This document shows, in pieces, positions 8,370 through 16,561 of a DNA stretch of 20,674 bases (position 1 is the first letter of the stretch; the number at the start of each line of letters is the position of its first letter). The stretch covers positions 1-20,674 of the forward strand of contig JAFGCA010000804.1 of assembly GCA_016932895.1 (NCBI GenBank). The letters are read 5' to 3'. The DNA is from Sedimentisphaerales bacterium (GTDB taxonomy: Bacteria; Planctomycetota; Phycisphaerae; Sedimentisphaerales; SG8-4). The notes beneath the pieces were generated by a model that ran no database searches, was not told the origin of the DNA, and was given only the letters and a program-made list of their open reading frames with translations. Position numbers and translations under genes: made by a program.

Positions 8370-9299
8370 TCATCGGTGCAGGCCCTTCAAGAGGGATTCC
8401 GCATAATCGGCGATGGCCTTTCTCAGCTCCGCCTCCATCGAATCTTCAGTCAGTGTTTCCGCAAGCTCTTTATATTTCTCCCAGCATTTTCCGTCCCGGC
8501 TTTTTCCAAAGAAACTGGTTCCCTCCAGGGCGACGGCGGCCTCGATCTCTCGGGGGGCGTATCGGGCGAGGTAGTTCTTGGCGAACTGCCTGCCGACTCC
8601 GCCCACGGCGGTGATCGTGGCGGCGATGAGCTTTTGCAGCATCTGCAGCTCCAGCTCGATCCTCTGGTTCTGTCCCGGCGCCTCGCCCGACAGCGATTCG
8701 CCCAGCCGTTTCCTCAACCCGCGTGGAGGTCGAATGCTGGACCGGGGCGACAGGGTGCGCCACGTGTTCCAGATCAGAGGCTCAAGCTTCAACGCAAAGT
8801 CCGCCAGCATGCCGGCCAGCACCGCGACCTGCTCGCGGTCGATGCGCGTCCCTTCATCAAGCTCAAGCCTGGCTCGCAGCGTCTCGGCGGCCTCGCCGGA
8901 GCCCTGCGGACCCGTTGCCGCCGGCAATTCAAAGCCGGCTTCCTGCATACGAGCGGCCAGGGCCTGCTTCCGGTCGGCGGGAAGTGAAGCGGCCATCTCC
9001 ACCAGGCTCGATACGATCTTCTCCGCGTCCCTGGGCTCCTGCGGGGCCGGCCCGCTCGCCGGCGACGCGGCGGCGGGCGTTGTGGTCGGATGTTCGGCAG
9101 GAAACCGTTCCATCAATCCTTCCAGGAATGCCTTCCGGTGCTCGGGCAGCACGGTTTTCAACACCCGCGCCATTTCCTCATGCAGGTATTCCATACGCGT
9201 CTGTTGATCCTCGCTGGCGAAATCAACCTGGATCAGACGAAGACGCCGCGCCGTTTCACAAATGTCGCCGGCTAAATCTTCTCTTTCGTTCGTGCCCAC
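8370..9299 (-). CDS. Uncharacterised T6SS operon protein resembling the C-terminal region of T6SS FHA (TagH/Fha) proteins
   Basis: I do not recognise this 309-residue protein with certainty. No FHA phosphopeptide-binding fold is apparent at its N-terminus. Residues 1-66 look helical and charged and are followed by a Pro/Ala/Thr-rich linker (about 70-90). A helical C-terminal part follows. Its last 45 residues, with FFGKSRDGKCWEKYKELAE (263-281) and then an acidic helix, resemble the end of the conserved C-terminal domain of T6SS FHA proteins (xxxWelYrelyeeL plus an acidic helix). Its place between tssG and tssK supports a structural or regulatory T6SS role. The start is GTG at 9299 with GAGAGGA about 10 bases upstream. 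It could be an FHA protein that lost its FHA domain or a lineage-specific baseplate accessory. The resemblance is judged by eye. Confidence 0.5.
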   Translation of the reverse strand: MGTNEREDLAGDICETARRLRLIQVDFASEDQQTRMEYLHEEMARVLKTVLPEHRKAFLEGLMERFPAEHPTTTPAAASPASGPAPQEPRDAEKIVSSLVEMAASLPADRKQALAARMQEAGFELPAATGPQGSGEAAETLRARLELDEGTRIDREQVAVLAGMLADFALKLEPLIWNTWRTLSPRSSIRPPRGLRKRLGESLSGEAPGQNQRIELELQMLQKLIAATITAVGGVGRQFAKNYLARYAPREIEAAVALEGTSFFGKSRDGKCWEKYKELAETLTEDSMEAELRKAIADYAESLLKGLHR

Positions 9300-9351
9300 G
9301 ATGTCGCAATCCTCTCACAAATAAATCGTTCTTGCATCCTAATTGAACTTC

Positions 9352-9372
9352 TGCAAAATGGAGATTAGGCTT
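9352..9372 (+). repeat. Left 21-base inverted repeat arm
   Basis: This arm is perfectly complementary, base for base, to 9492-9512. The two arms enclose about 119 bases. Confidence 0.9.
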
Positions 9373-9491
9373 GCTTTAGGGAGGAAAAATCTTCTGCGTG
9401 ATTCTTCCTCCCGAGAACGTAAGTGCTTTTCGTATAGGTGTATAAGCTCCTTCTTTAAGGAAATCACACCAACGATTTCCTTGGAGAATAT

Positions 9492-9512
9492 AAGCCTAAT
9501 CTCCATTTTGCA
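9492..9512 (-). repeat. Right 21-base inverted repeat arm
   Basis: This is the perfect inverted copy of 9352-9372 and begins AAGCCTAATC on the plus strand. Confidence 0.9.
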
Positions 9513-9592
9513 AAACTCTTCATCCTAAGTCAGGTTGTCTTTTCTTCTGCGCCTTGCCGATCGCGGGACGGGGCCCGCAGCGCAGGCGCCCG

Positions 9593-10612
9593 TCAGGGAC
9601 ACAGATGCTGAAGAACAAGATTGTCAACGTCTGTTTCGAATTCCGCGTCGCCGAGCCAGGCGGACCATCCCAACCGGCCCACTTTGCCCAGACAGATCTG
9701 GGGAATCTGTCCGCGGCGCAGCACGAGATTAAGCTCCCAGCTCAGTTCGGCCCCGACGTAGTTCTTGACCCAGGCGATGAGCCGGGTAACGCTGTCGCCA
9801 CCGGGCAGCATGCGCTGGTAATCGGAGAAGCCCATGGGCCCCAGCCTGATCCTGAACTTCTGCTGGCATTCCAGGAAACGAGACCCCACAATCGAGGTCG
9901 AGCCCAGCGTTGCGCTTTCAGCGACCGCCCCCAGGCGGCAGAGACATTCCGGAGGAAGTTCGATCCATTGCTCCACGAATTCCTCGATCGCCACCGGCAC
10001 CGCAAAGTAATCCTGCAGGATCGCTCGCAGCCCTTCGGCGTTTTTGGGTTGCGAACTGAGCCGTCCGGCGTAATAGAGTTTGGCGACATCGGGTAGCGCA
10101 TCTCTCCGGCGAAACGAGGCGGGCCCCATGCCGAAGAGACATCCCACGTAGCAGGCGAACCGGTCTTCGTCCGGGCGATCGTGGCTCACCGTTTGCTGGC
10201 TGCACGCCCAGGCCCGGTAGAGCAGGGAAATCATCCGATGGTTGAAGATATCGAGGAAGCAGGCCAGAGTTTTGTCTTTGCGGTTGTACAGTCGTTCGTG
10301 CACGTATTCGGTCAGGGACAGCGGCAGGGGGCCGTTGGTGCCGAGCAGGCCGAGAAAGTTGACGACGAGCTGGCTCGGACGCTCCTCGGTGCCGGGGTGG
10401 TACGCGGCGATGGCGGCCGGCTCGAACCCGAGAGACACCTTCTGGCGGAATCTGACGATGTCCCCCTGGGGCCGCGATGCGCACCCCACGCGCGGCCGGT
10501 CGGGATGCGTGCTCTCGAGCCGCCGCACGGCCTGAAAGAAGTCGAAGTCGAACGGTCTGTCCCGTAAGGCTTCGGTCAAAGAAGAGCGCGTAGCCCGTTC
10601 CTTCTGGTCCAT
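9593..10612 (-). CDS. tssG: TssG, T6SS baseplate protein
   Basis: TssG forms the core of each baseplate wedge together with two TssF subunits. The product is 339 residues, normal for the family. Diagnostic motifs are FDFFQAVRRLE (23-33), LGFEPAAIAA (61-70), NFLGLLGTNGPLP (85-97) and DIFNHRMISLLYRAW (121-135). The ATG at 10612 lies inside the end of tssF, so the genes overlap by 37 bases and are probably translationally coupled. The gene is followed by about 290 bases before the next operon gene. This is the largest gap in the cluster and holds the inverted-repeat element. Confidence 0.94.
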   Translation of the reverse strand: MDQKERATRSSLTEALRDRPFDFDFFQAVRRLESTHPDRPRVGCASRPQGDIVRFRQKVSLGFEPAAIAAYHPGTEERPSQLVVNFLGLLGTNGPLPLSLTEYVHERLYNRKDKTLACFLDIFNHRMISLLYRAWACSQQTVSHDRPDEDRFACYVGCLFGMGPASFRRRDALPDVAKLYYAGRLSSQPKNAEGLRAILQDYFAVPVAIEEFVEQWIELPPECLCRLGAVAESATLGSTSIVGSRFLECQQKFRIRLGPMGFSDYQRMLPGGDSVTRLIAWVKNYVGAELSWELNLVLRRGQIPQICLGKVGRLGWSAWLGDAEFETDVDNLVLQHLCP

Positions 10613-12444
10613 CGCATGATCTCTCCACGTTCCACCGTTCGGACGACCGTCTCGGTAAAGGAGTTGACCGAAACGTACTTGGCGAAGAATCGGGCCAGGA
10701 CCGCGCCGAGGAGGAATACGCCCGTCCCCTCGGAGGAGGCTTCCTCGAGCGTGACGGTAATCTCCAGCCCCCGCGCGAATGCGATCGATCCCGGCGCAGC
10801 GACTCTGCGCGTGATCGGTTCACACGTTACGGATTTAACGCCGTCGATTTGCTTTCCGATCTGCGGGTCGTTGTTGTCACCATAGAGCTTCAGGATGTCC
10901 CGAAGCGCCGACGCTCCTTCCCCGTCGTCGCTGAGTGACAGGTAGTTCAAGGACAGGTGGCTGATGATTCGCCACGTGAACTCTCCCAGCACGTGCGAGG
11001 CTCTGGGGGCCGTGGGCGTTCCCAGGCAGCGGATCGCCGTACAAGGCGCCGTCCGGGTCATGGTGAAGTCGGACGTGGTCAGTCCGACAGCCATGTGCAG
11101 CGGCAGGTCCCGATTCGTGCACAGACCCTCCACGCCCAACTGGGCGATATCGGCGTGATAGGGTGCGGCCGCCGAATCGACCAGTGCGAGATAGACCTCG
11201 CTGCCGGTGTAGCTTTGCGAACGTCGGCCTCTCAGTCTTTCCTTCTCAGACTGCGGCCGGGGGATTCGGTTCACCGCGTAATAGCCCTCTGCGGCGGCGG
11301 TCTCATCCCGCGCCCGGTAGAAGGGGAAAAATTCCTGCCGCTTTTTCGAGTCCGCTCCATACCCCGTGACGCGCGTGATTTCGTAGACTTCGAAATCCTG
11401 CGGCCGCGTTCGATCGGGCACGACATGAAATTCATACGTGCGGTCGGACACCGGGATGCGGTCCAGCCGTTTTTCAAATAGATTGATCGCGGGCGAACAA
11501 AACAACCCGAAGTTGTTCGCGCTGACGATCCCCTCCAACTCCTCGTTTCGCTGATCGAATATCACCGTCAGATCCAGCTCGTTTTCATCGCAGCTTCTGA
11601 CCGCCTCCGCCAACTCCGTAATCTCAAAAAACATGAATCGCTGGGGAAAGGCGAAATACTCGTGTACCAGTCGATATCCCTGGAAGGACCGGGCATCGTA
11701 GGGAAGGAGTCGTTGATCGTTCTCGAAGCCGACGGGCCGGATGCAGGAGGGTTCTATCACCTTTTGCCACGTTGTCGGCCGGCTCGCCGGTTGCACCACG
11801 ACAGCGATCGCGTTGGCAAAGAGTTGCTCGTAAAGACACATGGCCGTTGTGCCGACGCCCATCAGGTAGAAGGCCAGCGAATCCAGGTTCAAGTCGCTGC
11901 ATTTCAGCCCCGCGGTGCACTGCAGGCGGATTTGAATCCCCGCCGCCGCCCCGGGTACATCCGCCACGCCGATGGAAGCCAATTCGCGGGTATAGTAGCC
12001 GGCCTGGCGAACCCGAAGGGGCCAGAGCGTGACGTCCTGGGCCGTGCGATAGACACAGCGGGTCTGCTCGCCTTTGCCCAGAGTGCTGGACAGCGACGTG
12101 CCCCGGGGAATCACGAACCCCTCGGCCAACGCACTCTCGTCCAGATCGGGCTCGAACTGGGCGATGCACATGGATGGCGTCGGGGCGAGGTGGTGCGGAT
12201 AGACCGTCTCGAGAAGGGACTGCGTGAACCGGGGGAATTGCGCATCGATCTTGAGCTGGACGCGGGCGGCCAGGAAGGCAAAACCCTCCAGCAGACGCTC
12301 CACAAACGGATCGCGACAGGGCTGGAACTCGTCCAGACCGCCCAGACGGCCGGCGATCTTGGGGAACTGGCGGGCGAACTCCGCACCCGTGGCACGAAGA
12401 TGGGCCAACTCTCGGTTGTATAGATCAAGCAGCCGTCTATCCAC
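10576..12444 (-). CDS. tssF: TssF, T6SS baseplate protein
   Basis: TssF is the large wedge protein of the T6SS baseplate. The product is 622 residues, close to the usual length of about 600. The N-terminus has LLDLYNRELAHLR (5-17), FPKIAGRLG (27-35), DPFVERLLEGFAFLAARV (45-62) and YPHHLAPTPS (82-91), all typical of the family. The start is GTG at 12444, overlapping the tssE stop by 8 bases (GGTGGATAG). A GAAGGA sequence lies upstream within the tssE end. No in-frame ATG start fits the conserved N-terminus better. It overlaps tssG by 37 bases at its 3' end. Confidence 0.95.
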   Translation of the reverse strand: MDRRLLDLYNRELAHLRATGAEFARQFPKIAGRLGGLDEFQPCRDPFVERLLEGFAFLAARVQLKIDAQFPRFTQSLLETVYPHHLAPTPSMCIAQFEPDLDESALAEGFVIPRGTSLSSTLGKGEQTRCVYRTAQDVTLWPLRVRQAGYYTRELASIGVADVPGAAAGIQIRLQCTAGLKCSDLNLDSLAFYLMGVGTTAMCLYEQLFANAIAVVVQPASRPTTWQKVIEPSCIRPVGFENDQRLLPYDARSFQGYRLVHEYFAFPQRFMFFEITELAEAVRSCDENELDLTVIFDQRNEELEGIVSANNFGLFCSPAINLFEKRLDRIPVSDRTYEFHVVPDRTRPQDFEVYEITRVTGYGADSKKRQEFFPFYRARDETAAAEGYYAVNRIPRPQSEKERLRGRRSQSYTGSEVYLALVDSAAAPYHADIAQLGVEGLCTNRDLPLHMAVGLTTSDFTMTRTAPCTAIRCLGTPTAPRASHVLGEFTWRIISHLSLNYLSLSDDGEGASALRDILKLYGDNNDPQIGKQIDGVKSVTCEPITRRVAAPGSIAFARGLEITVTLEEASSEGTGVFLLGAVLARFFAKYVSVNSFTETVVRTVERGEIMRWTRRNGLRALL

Positions 12445-12943
12445 CTGCTTCGTCCTTCAACTTGTGGTGCCCCGTCTCCAAATCGACCTCCGTTTTCACA
12501 AACAGCCGCTCCGGCAGTGGTTGGGCCCACAATTCACCTTCGATCTCAAACAGGATGGCGCGGGCGTGTTCCGGATCGGCCGCAGGCACGATGCGCACGG
12601 TCAGTGAGCCTCGCGCGATCCGTGGCTCAAACCAGAGGACGGCCTGCTTTATATAGGCCTGGAATTCCGTCGGACTGATCGCGGAAACGGACAAACCGGT
12701 CAGGTCGGGAATGCCGTAGTTGAGCACGGACTCCTCTACCTCGGGAAAATCGTACACCTCCGCTCCGGGCGGATACTTCCGGGAGTTCAAAAGCATCTCC
12801 AGGTCGCGAAGCACCGCCTGTCGGTAGCGTCGCAACGAAACCACACGGTGGTCCCGGCTCTCCTTGGTAATCTCCGGCTCCTCGTCGGTGAGACGGTCCA
12901 GCAGGCAGGGCTGCAGGCGATCTGTTGACGTCAGTTCAGCCAT
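12437..12943 (-). CDS. tssE: TssE, gp25-like T6SS baseplate protein
   Basis: TssE is the homologue of phage T4 gp25 and links the baseplate to the first sheath ring. The product is 168 residues from the ATG at 12943. Family motifs are LLDRLTD (14-20), RDLEMLLN (46-53), the SVLNYGIPDLTG segment (72-83) and FEPRI (105-109), followed by the beta strand SLTVRI. I chose this ATG because GGTGAG lies 7 bases upstream. A GTG at 12955 in the same frame would add four residues. The start overlaps the tagJ stop as ATGGCTGA, and the stop overlaps the tssF GTG. Confidence 0.92.
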   Translation of the reverse strand: MAELTSTDRLQPCLLDRLTDEEPEITKESRDHRVVSLRRYRQAVLRDLEMLLNSRKYPPGAEVYDFPEVEESVLNYGIPDLTGLSVSAISPTEFQAYIKQAVLWFEPRIARGSLTVRIVPAADPEHARAILFEIEGELWAQPLPERLFVKTEVDLETGHHKLKDEAGG

Positions 12944-13763
12944 CGTTCGGCTCACCCGTTTCCTGGCTTGTCGGCGCCGCGTCGAGCGTTAACTGTCGTA
13001 TTTGAAGCAGGGCGAGTTCTCCGTCGTCCGTGGCGAACATGCGTTGCCCGAGTCCGAGGTACACGTCGCCCGGGTGCTCGATCCAGTCTGTCTTGCGTGC
13101 CATTTTGATGGCGTTTTCTTCGCTGGTCTCTGAGCCGGGATAGCGCGTGGGGATCAGCCCGGGGGTTTGGCCGCCGTTGATCCAGGTGAACTGCGCCGGC
13201 AGCCAGACCAGATCGCGCAGATCGGCCGGCGCTTCAATTTGGACTTCCTTGATCGCCGTGAAGGGCACCCAGTAGTATCGGCCCTCGACGATGGCCTCCA
13301 GCAGCGGTCCCAGCCTGGAATCGGCGTCGGCAATCCACTCGAATCGCCGGTCGTCCACCGAACCGGCCGTAGCAGGCGCGGCCTCAAACGCCGCCTCTCG
13401 CAGGTTCTGCGACGCCTGATATTCTCCCCGGGCAATCAGTTCGTTGGCCTGCACCAGAAGGCCGACCCACTCTTCGGGCTCCCCGAAAACCAGCGGGGAG
13501 CGTTTGCCGGCAAAGATCTCCCTGCGCAAGGCTTCGCACTGAAGCGCCGACCGACAGACCTGGGCCATGAGCAAATTCAGGGGGTCCAGCTCGGCCGCCA
13601 CGTTCAGTTGGGTCAGCGCGCGTTCCCAGTCTCCCATGACCGCGAGCAGTTGAAAGAGGAACACGCGCGGTTTGGCGTCGGCCGGAGCCGCGCGCACCTG
13701 ATCCTCCACCGCAGCCAGCGCTTCGTCAAGCTGGCCTGTTCGCAACAACTCTTCCGCTTGCAT
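12936..13763 (-). CDS. tagJ: TagJ/ImpE-family T6SS accessory protein
   Basis: ImpE (TagJ, SciE) proteins are accessory factors. In Pseudomonas aeruginosa TagJ binds the sheath subunit TssB and has been linked to ClpV-dependent sheath recycling. The product is 275 residues. The N-terminal half has TPR-like helices (ELLRTGQLDEAL, 5-16; FLFQLLAVMGDWERAL, 35-50; LNVAAELDP, 53-61). The C-terminal half carries the ImpE signature YYWVPFTAIKEVQIEAP (163-179) and DLVWLPAQFTW (184-194). The ATG at 13763 has AAGGAGG 8 bases upstream. It lies between hcp and tssE, a common position for this gene. Confidence 0.92.
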   Translation of the reverse strand: MQAEELLRTGQLDEALAAVEDQVRAAPADAKPRVFLFQLLAVMGDWERALTQLNVAAELDPLNLLMAQVCRSALQCEALRREIFAGKRSPLVFGEPEEWVGLLVQANELIARGEYQASQNLREAAFEAAPATAGSVDDRRFEWIADADSRLGPLLEAIVEGRYYWVPFTAIKEVQIEAPADLRDLVWLPAQFTWINGGQTPGLIPTRYPGSETSEENAIKMARKTDWIEHPGDVYLGLGQRMFATDDGELALLQIRQLTLDAAPTSQETGEPNDG

Positions 13764-13857
13764 AGCGAGGGCCTCCTTCGCCGTACAACGTCCGTTCGCC
13801 AGCCCCGTGGAGACCGACCTGTCAGCCTCAAGCTGTCAACTGTCTGGGACGGCGTTC

Positions 13858-14346
13858 TTAGCCGCCCTTATTATCGACACAGCTCCACCATTTCTCTACG
13901 TTGCCCTTGGGCGAGCCGTCCTGGTGGTGCGTCTGAATGTAGTTCCAGGTCAGCTTGCCGTAATTGAAGGTCACGGTTTCGGTGGGCAATCCCCCGCCTC
14001 CTCCGCCGACGTCCACCGAGGAAACGATAGCGCTCTCCATGGTGTATCGCATGTAGGGCTCTTTGTTCTCGGTAGCGCGGCATAACTCGACCGTGACCTT
14101 GTCGAAGTGCGTGCCCTTGCAGCAGGACAGGTTCAATTCCGGCGAAGTGGTGTCGAGGTTCTTGACAATACTGAAATCCTGGTGGTCGGCCCGTCCGGCG
14201 GTGGCGGCGCCTCCGGTGCTTCGTTCCCCGGCGAGCATTTGCGATACGCCGTGACTGTAGGACAGGACTTCAATCCACTCCTTGTGCTTGTCGTCGGAAC
14301 TTTCGCCTTTGACGTTTCCGATCTTCAAAAAACAGTCTGCTGGCAT
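13858..14346 (-). CDS. hcp: Hcp (TssD), T6SS tube protein
   Basis: Hcp forms the stacked hexameric inner tube that is propelled out of the cell and can carry small effectors in its lumen. The product is 162 residues, the standard size. Typical features are the N-terminal CFLKIGNVKGES (5-16), HKEWIEVLSYSHGV (21-34), DFSIVKNLDTTSPEL (57-71) and the C-terminal FNYGKLTWNY (127-136). A run of six glycines at 114-119 lengthens a loop. No effector domain is fused at the C-terminus. The ATG has a strong AAGGAGATG ribosome binding site. A gap of 112 bases with a GC-rich hairpin separates it from tssC, and a 94-base gap separates it from tagJ. The tube monomer is often needed in excess, so extra control at these gaps is plausible. 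Confidence 0.95.
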   Translation of the reverse strand: MPADCFLKIGNVKGESSDDKHKEWIEVLSYSHGVSQMLAGERSTGGAATAGRADHQDFSIVKNLDTTSPELNLSCCKGTHFDKVTVELCRATENKEPYMRYTMESAIVSSVDVGGGGGGLPTETVTFNYGKLTWNYIQTHHQDGSPKGNVEKWWSCVDNKGG

Positions 14347-14401
14347 TTCCCATCTCCTTGAAAGATAACCTACCGCGATTGGTCTTCCCGTGTATCATCG
14401 A

Positions 14402-14430
14402 CCCGGGTGGCTTACCAAAAGACACCCGGG
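14402..14430. other. GC-rich hairpin between tssC and hcp
   Basis: CCCGGGTG at 14402-14409 pairs perfectly with CACCCGGG at 14423-14430 across a 13-base loop. In the operon direction no T-run follows, so a simple intrinsic terminator is not supported. It could be an mRNA-stabilising or processing stem that protects the abundant hcp message downstream. Confidence 0.5.
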
Positions 14431-14458
14431 AATGGCTCCGTTCATTGGTGTCCGGTGC

Positions 14459-15955
14459 TTACCCGCCTTTCTTGGCTGAGGGGAGCTTCGAGACCAGTCT
14501 AAGCGACACGGTCAGTCCCTCGAGCTGATAATGGGGTCTCAGGAAGAACTTGGCGGAGTAATACCCGGGATCTCCTTCCACGTCCTCGACCACGACTTCC
14601 GCCGCCGCCAACGGGTATTTCGCCTTGACTTCCTCGCTGGCGTTGGCGTCGGTGGTGACATACTGGCTGATCCATCGATTGAGCCAGTTGGCCACGTCGG
14701 TCCGCTCCTTGAACGATCCGATCTTGTCCCGCACGATGCACTTGAGGAAGTGCGCGAAGCGGCAGGTGGCGAAGAGGTAGGGCAGTCGGGAGGCCAGCTT
14801 CGCATTCGCCGTGGCATCCGGGTCGTCGTATTCGGCGGGATTGTGCAGCGACTCGGCCCCGATGAAGCAGGCGTAATCCTGGTTCTTCCAGTGCGACAGA
14901 GGCATCATGCCGTTCTTGGCCAGCTCCGCCTCCCTTCGGTCCGTGATGGCGATCTCGGTGGGGCACTTCATGTCCACACCGCCGTCATCGGTCGGGAACG
15001 TGTGGCAGGGCAGCCCTTCGACAAGCCCGCCGCTCTCCACGCCCCGAATCCGCGCACACCATCCGAATTCCTTGAATGAACGGTTGATGTTCGTACCCAT
15101 GGCGTACGCGGCATTGACCCAGAGGTACTTGGAGTGGTCGCCGCCGCCGGTCTCTTCCTCGAAATCGAACGCCTCCACGGGATTGGTCCGGGAGCCGTAC
15201 GGCAGTCGGCCCAGGAACCGGGGCATTGTCAGGCCGATGTAGCGGGAATCGTCCGACTCGCGCAGGGAGCGCCACGGGGCGTAATCGGCCGTTTGGAAGA
15301 TCTTGGTCAGGTCGCGCGGATTACTCAGTTCCTGCCAGGAATCCATGTTCATCAAGGTCGGAGCTGCGGCGCTGATGAATGGCGCGTGAGCGGCCGCGGA
15401 AATCTGGGCGATCCCGTTAAGGATCTCCGTATCCGGCGGACTGTGGTCGAACTGGTAGTCGCCGATCAGACAGCCGTAGGGTTCGCCTCCGGGAGAGCCG
15501 AATTCCTCTTCATACAGCTTCTTGAAAAGCGGGCTCTGGTCCCACGCGACGCCTTTGTACTTCTTGATGGTCTTTCCCAGGTCCTTCTTCGAGAGGTTCA
15601 GCACCCGGATTTTCAACATTTCGTCCGTTTCCGTGTTGTTCACCAGATGGTGCAAACCGCGCCAGGCCCCCTCAATCGCCTGAAAGTCCTGGTGATGCAT
15701 GATCTGGTTGATCTGCTCGGACAGCTTCTGGTCGATCGCGGCGATAATCGCTTCGATGCTCCCGACCGCGTCCTCGGAGATGAGAGCGGTTTCGGACAGG
15801 GCCTGCTGCGCCAGCGTCCGGACGGCCGCGCCGATCGCCTCGCGCGCGTGGTCGGTCTTGGGCTTGAACTCCTTCTGAAGCAACTGATCGAACTCGCTCG
15901 GCTCCAGGGCGGCGGCTTCCCCAGCCTGCCTCTCTTCTTCTCTCTTTTCGGCCAT
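14459..15955 (-). CDS. tssC: TssC, large T6SS sheath subunit
   Basis: TssC assembles with TssB into the contractile sheath that drives the Hcp tube. The product is 498 residues, a normal length. Conserved stretches include QDFQAIEGAWRGLHHLV (89-105), GDYQFDHSP, the central TMPRFLGRLPYG and the C-terminal AKFFLRPHYQLEGLTVSLRL segment. The ATG at 15955 follows an AAGGAGGA ribosome binding site that lies within the last codons of tssB, with 4 bases between the genes. Tight coupling to tssB fits the 1:1 assembly of the two proteins. Confidence 0.97.
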   Translation of the reverse strand: MAEKREEERQAGEAAALEPSEFDQLLQKEFKPKTDHAREAIGAAVRTLAQQALSETALISEDAVGSIEAIIAAIDQKLSEQINQIMHHQDFQAIEGAWRGLHHLVNNTETDEMLKIRVLNLSKKDLGKTIKKYKGVAWDQSPLFKKLYEEEFGSPGGEPYGCLIGDYQFDHSPPDTEILNGIAQISAAAHAPFISAAAPTLMNMDSWQELSNPRDLTKIFQTADYAPWRSLRESDDSRYIGLTMPRFLGRLPYGSRTNPVEAFDFEEETGGGDHSKYLWVNAAYAMGTNINRSFKEFGWCARIRGVESGGLVEGLPCHTFPTDDGGVDMKCPTEIAITDRREAELAKNGMMPLSHWKNQDYACFIGAESLHNPAEYDDPDATANAKLASRLPYLFATCRFAHFLKCIVRDKIGSFKERTDVANWLNRWISQYVTTDANASEEVKAKYPLAAAEVVVEDVEGDPGYYSAKFFLRPHYQLEGLTVSLRLVSKLPSAKKGG

Positions 15956-15959
15956 CGGA

Positions 15960-16490
15960 TTAGTCCTCCTTACCAGCGTCAGCAGATTCGCCTTCCGGTT
16001 TGGGCGCAGATGTAAGGGCGTTGAGCAGCGTTTCGTCTTTGAGCGCTTTGGCGATCAATTCCTCGGCGCCGCTTTTGCCGTCCATGTACGATAGAAGATT
16101 CGACAGTTCCGTTCGGGCCTGCAACAGCTTGTTCAGGGCGTCCACTTTGCGGGCCACGGCGGCCGGGGAGAAATCGTCCATGCTCTCAAACGTCAGATCG
16201 ACGCTTAGATTTCCTTCGCCCGTGAGCGTGTTGGGCACTTGAAAGGCCACTCGGGGTTTCATCGCTTTGAGCCGTTCGTCGAAATTGTCGACGTCGATCT
16301 CGAGGAACTTGCGGTCGGCAACGGCCGGCAGACCCTCGGCCGGCTTGCCGGACAGATCGGCCATCACCCCCATTACGAAAGGCAGGTTGATTTTCTTCTC
16401 GGCACCATAGAGCTCCAGATCGTACTCTATCTGCACGCGCGGCGCTCGGTTGCGAGCGATGAACTTCTGGCTACTCTTCTTCTTTGCCAT
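15960..16490 (-). CDS. tssB: TssB, small T6SS sheath subunit
   Basis: TssB pairs with TssC to build the contractile sheath. The product is 176 residues, close to the usual length of about 165. Typical motifs are RAPRVQIEYDLE (15-26), LPFVMGVMADLSG (36-48) and RKFLEIDVDNFDER (60-73). A C-terminal helical part (about 110-160) and an acidic tail follow. The ATG at 16490 has AAGGAG upstream at good spacing. An in-frame extension to 16625 reaches into the end of tssA and is not supported. A 71-base gap separates it from tssA. Confidence 0.96.
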   Translation of the reverse strand: MAKKKSSQKFIARNRAPRVQIEYDLELYGAEKKINLPFVMGVMADLSGKPAEGLPAVADRKFLEIDVDNFDERLKAMKPRVAFQVPNTLTGEGNLSVDLTFESMDDFSPAAVARKVDALNKLLQARTELSNLLSYMDGKSGAEELIAKALKDETLLNALTSAPKPEGESADAGKED

Positions 16491-16561
16491 GCTTACTCCT
16501 TTCCAGAGTGAAAGCGGGATCGCCCGTGACAGTCCCCGTTCTCGAATCGGCCCAACCGGCG

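Larger units (their letters stand above)
9343..9520. mobile_element. Compact MITE-like or structured-RNA element with 21-base terminal inverted repeats
   Basis: This AT-rich stretch lies inside the T6SS operon. A perfect 21-base inverted repeat sits at 9352-9372 and 9492-9512 (outer end TGCAAAATGG). Inside it are two strong hairpins. One is 9379-9391 with 9400-9412 (13 bases, one mismatch, 8-base loop). The other is 9451-9465 with 9474-9488 (9 perfect pairs extended by 6 more, two of them G-U, 8-base loop). The 8-base direct repeat CATCCTAA flanks the element at 9335-9342 and 9521-9528, as a target-site duplication would. No transposase is encoded. It could be a non-autonomous insertion or an operon-internal structured RNA. 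The base pairing is directly visible; mobility is inferred. Confidence 0.6.

Noticed and set aside
9343..9528. Small plus-strand open frame inside the inverted-repeat element
   Set aside because: It begins at TTG, has no ribosome binding site and is made of the repeat arms. No protein-like features.
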